Assembly: GCA_902773305.1 (NCBI GenBank)
Contig: CACYEB010000049.1
Coordinates: forward strand, 1 to 10,940
DNA: 10,940 nucleotides
Reading direction: 5' to 3'
From: an uncultured Bacteroidia bacterium
GTDB lineage: Bacteria > Bacteroidota > Bacteroidia > Bacteroidales > UBA932
Shown here: piece after piece, positions 1 through 5,634 of the stretch
Position numbering within the stretch: the stretch's first letter is position 1
Layout: every line of letters begins with the position of its first letter
Notes under the pieces: model-generated
Seen by the model: the letters and a program-made list of their open reading frames with translations, nothing else
Told to the model about the DNA's origin: nothing
Database searches by the model: none
Made by a program: the position numbers and the translations under genes

Positions 1-1
1 A

Positions 2-1270
2 CGCATTCTGATTCTTATAATTATGATGGCCGCTGCCGTATCCTGCGGCAGGGCGGGGCGTGTCATACTCGGCGACGAGCGGTTTGGTGAGTATCTCCCC
101 CTGTTGGAAGGACAGCGGGTGGCCATCTTGAGCAACCAGAGCGGCATAGTGGGCGACAAAGTCTATAACTGGTGCCTCGAAGGGGGGCAGCAGGTGACCG
201 AAGAGAGTGCCGGCATCCCTTTCGGACAGCCTTCAGACACCACCCGCCCCGTGACTTACGGGCCGCATATAGTGGACTTTCTGCTTGAAAGGGGGGTAAA
301 CCTCTGCGCCATTTTCTCTCCCGAACACGGTTTCCGCGGCAGTGCAGACGCCGGAGAACCGGTTGCTTCGGGCGTTGACCCTGTCACGGGCATCCCGATC
401 CTTTCATTATATGAAGAAGGCTCGTCAATGCCTTCCGGTACGGATATGGAAAAGTTTGATGTGCTGGTGGTGGACATACAGGACGTGGGACTGCGCTACT
501 ATACATATTATATAACGATGCAGCATCTGATGGATGCCTGCGCCCGTTGCGGCAAGAAGGTGGTCGTCCTGGACCGGCCCAACCCCAACGGTTTCTATGT
601 GGACGGGCCCATACTGGATATGCAGTACGCCTCCGGCATCGGTTCGCTGCCGGTGGCGATGGTCCACGGAATGACGCTGGGTGAACTGGCGCTTATGATA
701 AACGGGGAAGGCTGGCTCAGGGACGGCCTCAAATGCGACCTGACGGTGGTGCCCTGTCTCAATTACACCCACTCCACGCACAGCACACTGGTGCTTCCCC
801 CGTCTCCCAACCTGAAAAATATGAGGCAGGTATATCTCTATTCCTCTACCTGCTTCTTCGAGGGGACAGAAGTTACCACCGGCCGCGGCACCCAGTGGCC
901 GTTCGAGATATACGGGCATCCGCTTATGGAAGACCGCGGCTTCTCTTTTACCCCGCGAAGCATTCCGGGTGCCCGGCATCCCCGCTATCAGGACCGGCTT
1001 TGCTACGGAGTGGACTTGCGGGGCAAGCCGCTGCAGCAGATATGGGACGAGCAGGTGAATCTGGGCTACGTGGTGGACGCTTACCGTCACTATCCAGCTG
1101 ACAGCACATTCTTTTTCGACGGCAATCACTTCGAACTCCTGATAGGCGTGCCTTATGCACGCGAGATGATTCTGAACGGTGCCTCGGCGGAGGAAATAGA
1201 GGCCCGATGGACGGATGACGTCGCCCGCTTCAAAGACCAGCGGCGGCCGTATCTGCTTTACAGGGAGTAA
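2..1270 (+). CDS. namZ: NamZ-type exo-beta-N-acetylmuramidase (DUF1343), lipoprotein, 5' end outside window
   Basis: Family knowledge: NamZ (formerly DUF1343/YbbC, glycoside hydrolase family GH171) removes terminal MurNAc from peptidoglycan fragments and serves cell-wall recycling. Seen here: the family blocks [69 protein letters not shown] and [15 protein letters not shown] follow in order, and the protein appears full length at its C-terminus. The Glu of SPEHG (nt 323-325) is a likely catalytic residue by family analogy. An ATG occurs at 23, but the frame is open to the left edge and the upstream codons encode RILILII. Together with MMAAAVSC this makes a lipoprotein signal peptide with lipobox A-V-S-C. 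The true start therefore probably lies before base 1, and the mature protein should be lipid-anchored in the envelope. About 30 extra residues after NQSGIVG look like a family-atypical insertion. Confidence 0.88.
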   Translation, partial: RILILIIMMAAAVSCGRAGRVILGDERFGEYLPLLEGQRVAILSNQSGIVGDKVYNWCLEGGQQVTEESAGIPFGQPSDTTRPVTYGPHIVDFLLERGVNLCAIFSPEHGFRGSADAGEPVASGVDPVTGIPILSLYEEGSSMPSGTDMEKFDVLVVDIQDVGLRYYTYYITMQHLMDACARCGKKVVVLDRPNPNGFYVDGPILDMQYASGIGSLPVAMVHGMTLGELALMINGEGWLRDGLKCDLTVVPCLNYTHSTHSTLVLPPSPNLKNMRQVYLYSSTCFFEGTEVTTGRGTQWPFEIYGHPLMEDRGFSFTPRSIPGARHPRYQDRLCYGVDLRGKPLQQIWDEQVNLGYVVDAYRHYPADSTFFFDGNHFELLIGVPYAREMILNGASAEEIEARWTDDVARFKDQRRPYLLYRE

Positions 1271-1285
1271 TCCGAAAAATATCCG

Positions 1286-1293
1286 TATCTTCG
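1286..1293 (+). promoter_or_regulatory. Possible -7 element upstream of obg
   Basis: TATCTTCG differs by one base from the Bacteroidota -7 consensus TAnnTTTG. It sits 8 nt before the obg ATG at 1302, so a transcript from it would have almost no leader. No good -33 TTTG lies about 19 bp upstream; the closest is TTTA at 1257-1260, too far away. obg may instead be read through from namZ. Confidence 0.3.
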
Positions 1294-1301
1294 TAGCGGT
1301 T

Positions 1302-2300
1302 ATGGCAGAGAGTAACTTCATAGACTACGTCAAGATCTTCTGCGCATCGGGCGCAGGAGGGGCGGGGAGCATGCACCTACGCCGGGAGAAATATGTACCC
1401 AAGGGAGGTCCCGACGGCGGCGACGGCGGCCGTGGCGGCCATATTATCCTAAGGGGCAACAATCAGATGTGGACCCTTATCCACCTCAAATACAAAAAGC
1501 ATATCAAGGCCGATAACGGTGCGGCCGGCAGCGGAGGACTCCGCACCGGCGCCGACGGCAAGGATATCACGCTGGATGTCCCCCTTGGCACCGTGGCACG
1601 GGATGCAGAGACCGGCGAGATACTGTGCGAAGTGTTGGAACACGACCAGAAGGTGGTCCTGCGCCGTGGCGGGCGCGGCGGCCTGGGGAACAATAATTTC
1701 AAGAGCGCGACCAACCAGACGCCACGCTATGCGCAGCCGGGTGAGCCGGGTGAGGAAGGCTGGGTAGTGCTGGAACTCAAGATTATGGCCGATGTCGGCC
1801 TGGTGGGCTTCCCCAACGCAGGCAAATCCACACTGGTTTCCACCCTGTCTGCCGCCCATCCCAAGATTGCCGATTACGCCTTCACCACCCTGGAGCCGTC
1901 GCTGGGAATAGTGAGCTACCGCGACGACCGTTCGTTCGTGATAGCCGACATCCCCGGCATCATAGAGGGTGCCCACGAGGGCAAGGGACTGGGGTTGAGG
2001 TTCCTGCGCCATATAGAGCGCAACTCCATGCTGCTGTTTATGGTGGCCGCCGACAGCGATGACGTGGCTGATACTTACAATATCCTGCTCAACGAACTAA
2101 GGCTCTATAATCCGGAACTGCTGGACAAGGACCGGATACTGGTGGTTACCAAAAACGACCTTTTGGACGACGAACTCCGTGCAGATATAGAAAAGACGCT
2201 TCCGCCCGACGTTCCGCACACGTTTATCAGCGCCGTCACCGGCGACGGCCTGATGCACCTGAAGGATATGGTCTGGGAAGCCCTGAACAGGGAGATTTAG
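1302..2300 (+). CDS. obg: GTPase Obg/CgtA
   Basis: Obg is a conserved GTPase that binds the large ribosomal subunit, acts in 50S maturation and links to stringent and growth control. The 332-residue product starts with the Gly-rich Obg fold (about residues 1-158: [51 protein letters not shown]). The G domain follows: G1 GFPNAGKST at 169-177, the FTT switch I Thr, G3 DIPG at 216-219, G4 TKND at 283-286 and G5 SAVTG. There is no C-terminal OCT extension, so this is the minimal two-domain form. The start at 1302 is chosen because [13 protein letters not shown] matches the usual N-terminus; an earlier in-frame ATG at 1215 lies inside namZ and would add a non-homologous stretch. No Shine-Dalgarno sequence is visible. 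It lies 31 nt after namZ and overlaps the convergent pnuC stop. Confidence 0.97.
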   Translation: MAESNFIDYVKIFCASGAGGAGSMHLRREKYVPKGGPDGGDGGRGGHIILRGNNQMWTLIHLKYKKHIKADNGAAGSGGLRTGADGKDITLDVPLGTVARDAETGEILCEVLEHDQKVVLRRGGRGGLGNNNFKSATNQTPRYAQPGEPGEEGWVVLELKIMADVGLVGFPNAGKSTLVSTLSAAHPKIADYAFTTLEPSLGIVSYRDDRSFVIADIPGIIEGAHEGKGLGLRFLRHIERNSMLLFMVAADSDDVADTYNILLNELRLYNPELLDKDRILVVTKNDLLDDELRADIEKTLPPDVPHTFISAVTGDGLMHLKDMVWEALNREI

Positions 2301-2995
2301 GCGTTCCGGTTGGCCTCACGCATCCAGCGGACAAGCATTATCACAGAATTCACCAGATATACGCTCCACATCAGAAGTGTGGCGATGCTGGCGTTTTCGC
2401 CCCCTTCCAGCACATTCCCCAACCACATTGTCACCGTGGCCACATTTATGGCTATCCATATCCACCAGTTTTCGCTGTAGCGCTTCACGGTGAGCACAAA
2501 GGCTATCATAGTGCCGATGGTAGTAAATGCATCCATAAAGGGCATGGCGTCGTTATAGTGCCTGAGTATGAAGCCCAGGGCGACGGTGCCGGCGGCAAGG
2601 ACCAGCGTCCATACGATGCGTTGCCGCCAGGTCATCTTGAGTTTTACGACCTCGGCATTCTCGCTGTTCATATTCTTTTTCCACTGCATAAATCCCACGA
2701 CCTCCAATGGAAGCAGGTAAAACACGTTCAGCAGGGTCTCGCCATAATAGGTGGCCCTGTAAGATATGATTGCATACAGGGCACACTGGATGCCGCCAAA
2801 GATGTAGGTGCCCAGTTTTCCCTTGCCGGTGAGCACTACCGAGATGGCTCCGCAGGTGGCGCTGATGACCGCCATGGCACTGTCGCCGCCTATCAGGGAC
2901 GGTATCAGGATGGCCAGCGTGCAGGCCGCCAGATATACGACCTCGTACCACTTCCATCCCGAAGTTTCAAGTTTGATGTATTCCCTGATTGTCAT
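2297..2995 (-). CDS. pnuC: PnuC-family vitamin/nicotinamide riboside transporter
   Basis: This is a 232-residue inner-membrane protein with about seven hydrophobic segments. The PnuC signature is clear: [13 protein letters not shown] at about 56-68, [18 protein letters not shown] at 73-90, [16 protein letters not shown] at 92-107 and a late [11 protein letters not shown] helix at 175-185. Family knowledge: PnuC proteins are facilitators driven by intracellular phosphorylation. Most take up nicotinamide riboside for NAD synthesis, but close relatives carry thiamine (PnuT) or riboflavin (PnuX). The substrate cannot be fixed here, because no NAD, thiamine or flavin gene is adjacent and no riboswitch-like leader fits the 8 nt between the -7 element and the ATG. 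The gene is monocistronic and convergent with obg, sharing 4 bp across the stop codons. Confidence 0.92.
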   Translation of the reverse strand: MTIREYIKLETSGWKWYEVVYLAACTLAILIPSLIGGDSAMAVISATCGAISVVLTGKGKLGTYIFGGIQCALYAIISYRATYYGETLLNVFYLLPLEVVGFMQWKKNMNSENAEVVKLKMTWRQRIVWTLVLAAGTVALGFILRHYNDAMPFMDAFTTIGTMIAFVLTVKRYSENWWIWIAINVATVTMWLGNVLEGGENASIATLLMWSVYLVNSVIMLVRWMREANRNA

Positions 2996-3003
2996 AGCGC
3001 CGG

Positions 3004-3034
3004 CAAAGATAGCAAAAAAAACAGGCCGGACACA
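3004..3034 (-). promoter_or_regulatory. Predicted pnuC promoter
   Basis: On the minus strand a perfect Bacteroidota -7 element TATCTTTG occupies 3011-3004. At the standard 19-bp spacing a TGTG (3034-3031) stands in for the -33 TTTG. Only 8 nt separate the -7 element from the pnuC ATG, so the mRNA should be leaderless or nearly so. The spacer and -33 fall within the rpsU terminator. Confidence 0.55.
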
Positions 3035-3044
3035 TTGTCCGACC
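3014..3044 (-). terminator. Rho-independent terminator of rpsU
   Basis: Read on the minus strand, GGTCGGACA and TGTCCGGCC form a 9-bp stem (one T-G wobble) around the loop ATG. It is followed by TG and a run of eight T (3021-3014). It begins 28 nt after the rpsU stop codon. On the plus strand no T-run follows the stem, so it should work only for rpsU. Confidence 0.88.
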
Positions 3045-3072
3045 CGCGGTATATATAGTATTGTGCGGGATT

Positions 3073-3264
3073 TTACTCCTCTTCGAGGCGCAATTGCTGA
3101 ACGTAGATAGCCTTGTTTCTCTGCTCGCGGCGGACAACAGACGGCTTGCGGAACTCGCGGCGGCCGCGGAGCTCGCGTACGATACCGGTCTTTTCGAATT
3201 TGCGTTTGAATTTCTTCAGGGCTTTCTCGATGTTTTCACCTTCTTTAATCTGTACGATGATCAT
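3073..3264 (-). CDS. rpsU: 30S ribosomal protein bS21
   Basis: This 63-residue, strongly basic protein matches bS21: it begins MIIVQIKEGENIEKALKKFK, carries RKFEKTGIVRELRGRREF and ends EEE. bS21 sits near the 16S rRNA 3' end on the 30S platform. In Bacteroidota (structure known from Flavobacterium johnsoniae) it helps bS6 and bS18 hide the anti-Shine-Dalgarno tail. The start at 3264 is fixed by the family N-terminus and by an excellent Shine-Dalgarno sequence 8 nt upstream; earlier in-frame ATGs would run into the promoter and have no homology. The gene has its own promoter and a strong terminator, so it is monocistronic. It diverges from the xer gene with only 81 bp between starts. Confidence 0.96.
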   Translation of the reverse strand: MIIVQIKEGENIEKALKKFKRKFEKTGIVRELRGRREFRKPSVVRREQRNKAIYVQQLRLEEE

Positions 3265-3272
3265 AATTGCTA

Positions 3273-3282
3273 CACCTCCTTT
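3273..3282 (-). promoter_or_regulatory. Exceptionally strong Shine-Dalgarno of rpsU
   Basis: The minus strand reads AAAGGAGGTG, complementary over 10 nt to the usual bacterial 16S 3' tail (CACCUCCUUU), with 8 nt to the rpsU ATG. No other gene in the window has a comparable site. Known for the phylum: rpsU keeps a strong Shine-Dalgarno sequence and is translated preferentially by ribosomes lacking bS21, which gives autoregulation. Confidence 0.88.
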
Positions 3283-3294
3283 TTTTAGGGACTG

Positions 3295-3325
3295 CAAAGA
3301 TAAGCAAGTTTTTAACATCATCAAA
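3295..3325 (-). promoter_or_regulatory. rpsU promoter (Bacteroidota type)
   Basis: On the minus strand the -33 TTTG (3325-3322), a 19-bp spacer and -7 TATCTTTG (3302-3295) match the consensus exactly. The expected leader of roughly 25 nt contains the strong Shine-Dalgarno sequence. The promoter overlaps the one proposed for the divergent xer gene. Confidence 0.8.
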
Positions 3326-3339
3326 TTTTTGTTACTTTG
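3309..3339 (+). promoter_or_regulatory. Possible xer promoter
   Basis: TTACTTTG (3332-3339) differs in one position from the -7 consensus TAnnTTTG, with TTTT (3309-3312) 19 bp upstream as a weak -33. It lies 6 nt before the preferred ATG of the recombinase gene and overlaps the rpsU promoter on the other strand. Confidence 0.38.
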
Positions 3340-3345
3340 CATCTG

Positions 3346-4293
3346 ATGAAAGAGAAATTCCTTGACTATCTCCGCGTCCAAAGGCGCTATTCTTTACGTA
3401 CTGCAGAGTTGTACCGCAGCGCGATAGATGCCTTTTACGCCTTTGCCATCCCGGGTGGGCCGCAGCCGCAGACAGAGAGCCAGATGAAGGAGATACTCAA
3501 GCCGCAACTCATACGCGGTTTCATTGCAGAAGGGCTGGAAGAGGGATTGAGCCCGCGCACTATGAACCTGCGGCTCTCCGCCCTGAGCAGTTTCTGCTCG
3601 TGGCTGGTGAGGGGAGGTGTGCTGGATTCCAATCCGGTCAAGAAGGTTTACCGGCCCAGGGAAGACCATCCGCTGCCGCAGTTTTATACCCAGCCCAGTA
3701 TGGAGACCCTGCTGGAACAGGAAGAGGAACTCTCAGTGACAGAAGCGGCTGCATCGCCCGACGGCAGGGAGCCTATGGGTGAACTGCGCGAGCGGATGAT
3801 AATACTCTTGCTCTATTCCACAGGGATGCGCCGTGCCGAACTGTGCTCCTTGAAGGTAAGCGATTTTGACCGTGACCGACAGGTTTTCAGGGTGACCGGA
3901 AAGGGAGACAAAACCAGAGAAATTCCAGTTCCCGATAGGATTTGTGAAGAAATTGTATTATATTTGAAAAGGATGTCGGAAGAGGCCGGACAGGGCAGCC
4001 AGGACTGGTTCTTTGTGACGGACAAGGGTTCGCGTCTGTACCCGGCGTTCGTCAACAATGTAGTGAAGAAGGTGCTTTCGGGCAAAGATGGCTTTTCGGG
4101 CAAGAAATCGCCGCACGTGCTGCGGCACACGCTTGCCACCCATCTTCTGAACAACGGCGCCGACATAAACAGCATAAAGGAGGTGCTCGGACACGCGTCT
4201 CTGGCCGCAACGCAGGTTTATACGCACAACTCGTTCGAGCAACTTAAAAACATATATTTAACCGCTCATCCAAGAGCAAAAAAACGAAAGTGA
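3346..4293 (+). CDS. XerC/XerD-type tyrosine site-specific recombinase
   Basis: Xer recombinases resolve chromosome dimers at dif during division. The 315-residue product has the N-terminal SAM-like core-binding domain (about 1-95: FLDYLRVQRRYSLRTAELY, SPRTMNLRLSALSSF) and the C-terminal catalytic domain. All catalytic residues are present: R162 (GMRRAEL), K186 (TGKGDK), H257 and R260 (HVLRH), H283 (LGH) and Y292 (VYTH). Length and context fit a housekeeping Xer rather than a phage integrase; no attachment site or mobile genes surround it. XerC and XerD cannot be separated by eye, so no symbol is given. The ATG at 3346 is preferred over an in-frame TTG at 3337, because the TTG lies inside the probable -7 element. 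A stretch at about 117-148 (QEEELSVTEAAASPDG) looks longer than usual between the domains. The hpf gene follows after 1 nt, so the two are probably co-transcribed. Confidence 0.93.
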   Translation: MKEKFLDYLRVQRRYSLRTAELYRSAIDAFYAFAIPGGPQPQTESQMKEILKPQLIRGFIAEGLEEGLSPRTMNLRLSALSSFCSWLVRGGVLDSNPVKKVYRPREDHPLPQFYTQPSMETLLEQEEELSVTEAAASPDGREPMGELRERMIILLLYSTGMRRAELCSLKVSDFDRDRQVFRVTGKGDKTREIPVPDRICEEIVLYLKRMSEEAGQGSQDWFFVTDKGSRLYPAFVNNVVKKVLSGKDGFSGKKSPHVLRHTLATHLLNNGADINSIKEVLGHASLAATQVYTHNSFEQLKNIYLTAHPRAKKRK

Positions 4294-4294
4294 A

Positions 4295-4585
4295 ATGGAA
4301 ATCAAAATTCAATCAATCAAGTTTGATGCAGATCAGAAGCTGATCGACTATGTCAATCGCAAGGTCGGCAAGTTGGAGAAGTTCTATGAAGATGCAGTCC
4401 GCTGCGAGGTCTCCCTTTCGCTGCTTCCCGACCCCGAAAACAAGAATGCGAAGGTCAGGATTCTTATCCCGGGCACAGAGGTTGTCGTGGAGCGGAATGC
4501 GGATACGTTTGAAGAGGCAGTTACCGACTGCGTGGGCATTCTCAAAGAGAAACTCGTTTCTGTAAAGGAGAAACGCTACAAATAG
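4295..4585 (+). CDS. hpf: Ribosome hibernation promoting factor, short form (HPF/RaiA/YfiA family)
   Basis: This 96-residue protein has the beta-alpha-beta-beta-beta-alpha layout of the HPF/YfiA family: MEIKIQSIKFDADQKLIDYV, VGKLEKFYEDAVRCEVSL, AKVRILIPGTEVVVERNADTFEEAV and a basic tail LVSVKEKRYK. Family knowledge: these proteins bind the 30S decoding region in stationary phase and block mRNA and tRNA binding. It lacks the C-terminal dimerisation domain of long HPF, so on its own it would be expected to inactivate 70S ribosomes rather than pair them by the long-HPF route. It starts 1 nt after the recombinase stop and has no Shine-Dalgarno sequence. It converges with lplA, leaving a 3-nt gap and no visible terminator. 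Confidence 0.92.
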   Translation: MEIKIQSIKFDADQKLIDYVNRKVGKLEKFYEDAVRCEVSLSLLPDPENKNAKVRILIPGTEVVVERNADTFEEAVTDCVGILKEKLVSVKEKRYK

Positions 4586-4588
4586 TCT

Positions 4589-5566
4589 TTAGAAAAACAT
4601 ATCCGTCAGTTCCTGGCAACTGACGCCAGCGAAATAGTCGCCGGGCGCAATCTCTCTGATCCGCCCGGCGATTTCTTCTTTTGTGTGGGGGCATCCCTTC
4701 ATCTTCTGGCAGAATTCCTCTATCGGGCGGGTAAAGAAAAAGTCTCCGCCGACGGCAATCCGTTCGATGGCGCCGCCCGCCACATCGAAAGTCAATTCAA
4801 CAACACCGCAGCCCAGCTTGGCCGTATTGGAAAAAGTATACTTGGGCGAAGCGGCGAAATTCCACCGGTCGGTGGAGTACTTTTGCCGGGCGAGGGCATC
4901 TATTGCCTCCAGATCTTCATTCGAATAATCCCGCCTGGGCTCTGTCCTGCCGATAAAGGCGGCCAGATAGTCGATGAATTCCTCTGCCGTCATCGGCCTT
5001 TTGAGGTGGTCGCAGATATTCGTGACCCGGCTGATGTTCGATTTGACCGCCTTGTCGCTGTATTTCACGCTCCGGTTCCTGAGGGCGGCGGAGAGGTCGC
5101 CCATAGAAGAGCTGAAGAGGAGGGTCCCGTGCATCAGTACCCTGTCCCGCTCGACGCAGATGGCGTTGCCGGAGATTTTGCGGCCGTCAATGGTCAGGTC
5201 GTTGCGTCCCTGGAGTCCGGCGTCAACCCCAAGGCTGTGCAGTGCGTCCAGAATGGGGGCGGTGAAACGGCGGAACATAGAGGCGGTGTCTTCATCTTCA
5301 CGCTTCGAATCTATGAAGGTGAAATTGACATTGCCGAAGTCGTGAAAAACGGCACCGCCGCCGCTGAGCCGCCGTACCACCTTGATGCCGTTGGCCTTCA
5401 CATAATCTATGTCAATCTCTTTGATGGCGTTTTGGTTCCGCCCTATCACCACGCAGCTTTCGTTGCGCCAGAGCCTGAAAACTCTGTCGTTACGGTTGTG
5501 AAGCAGGTACTCCTCCGCTGCCAGATTTATGTAGGGATCCGTCTGCCGGTCAACGATGAAAAACAT
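4589..5566 (-). CDS. lplA: Lipoate-protein ligase A
   Basis: LplA activates free lipoate with ATP and attaches it to lysines of lipoyl domains (2-oxoacid dehydrogenases, glycine cleavage H protein) in the cytoplasm. The 325-residue product shows DPYINLAAEEYLL near the N-terminus, RRLSGGGAVFHDFGN at 65-79 and GRKISGNA at 128-135, with K130 matching the conserved ligase lysine. A C-terminal accessory domain (about 240-325, starting near KYSTDRWNFAASPKY) makes it full-length bacterial LplA rather than a short LipB-type protein. The start at 5566 (MFFIVDRQTDPYINLA) matches the family; an upstream extension would cross the promoter. lipM/lipL-type transferases share the fold, so ligase activity is inferred. 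It is monocistronic and diverges from the HhH-barrel gene. Confidence 0.93.
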   Translation of the reverse strand: MFFIVDRQTDPYINLAAEEYLLHNRNDRVFRLWRNESCVVIGRNQNAIKEIDIDYVKANGIKVVRRLSGGGAVFHDFGNVNFTFIDSKREDEDTASMFRRFTAPILDALHSLGVDAGLQGRNDLTIDGRKISGNAICVERDRVLMHGTLLFSSSMGDLSAALRNRSVKYSDKAVKSNISRVTNICDHLKRPMTAEEFIDYLAAFIGRTEPRRDYSNEDLEAIDALARQKYSTDRWNFAASPKYTFSNTAKLGCGVVELTFDVAGGAIERIAVGGDFFFTRPIEEFCQKMKGCPHTKEEIAGRIREIAPGDYFAGVSCQELTDMFF

Positions 5567-5577
5567 CTGTCGAAAGT

Positions 5578-5609
5578 GTTGTTTCTGCTCTGCAAAGATA
5601 TTATATTTG
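5578..5609 (+). promoter_or_regulatory. Predicted promoter of the HhH-barrel gene
   Basis: TATATTTG (5602-5609) is a full match to the -7 consensus, with GTTG (5578-5581) 20 bp upstream as a near -33. The GTG start lies 25-28 nt downstream. It interleaves with the lplA promoter on the opposite strand. Confidence 0.5.
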
Positions 5610-5620
5610 AACGAATCAAA
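5593..5620 (-). promoter_or_regulatory. Predicted lplA promoter
   Basis: On the minus strand a perfect -7 TATCTTTG (5600-5593) lies 26 nt before the lplA ATG. A TTTG (5620-5617) sits upstream with a 16-bp spacer, shorter than the usual 19. The -7 element directly abuts the plus-strand -7 element of the divergent gene. Confidence 0.52.
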
Positions 5621-5634
5621 CAGAGCGGGAGGTT

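Noticed and set aside
1215..1301. Obg starting at the ATG at 1215
   Set aside because: The added 29 residues overlap namZ and resemble no Obg N-terminus; [13 protein letters not shown] at 1302 fits the family.
425..1321. Long open frame opposite namZ, with a similar one at 9455-10264 opposite the transglycosylase gene
   Set aside because: Both mirror well-supported genes and show no domain pattern of their own.
2996..3060. Riboswitch (for example NAD- or thiamine-type) before pnuC
   Set aside because: Only 8 nt separate the -7 element from the ATG; the one hairpin there is the rpsU terminator.
3337..3345. TTG at 3337 as the recombinase start
   Set aside because: It lies inside the probable -7 element and adds only three residues; the ATG at 3346 gives a normal Xer N-terminus.
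4110..4126. Palindrome with CACGTG core (GCCGCA/TGCGGC arms) as a parS site for ParA/ParB
   Set aside because: The arms do not match the conserved GTT...AAC flanks of parS, and the bases encode the conserved HVLRH catalytic block of the recombinase.
3346..4293. The tyrosine recombinase as integrase of a mobile element
   Set aside because: There are no flanking repeats, tRNA gene, excisionase or cargo; the rpsU-xer-hpf context fits a housekeeping Xer gene.
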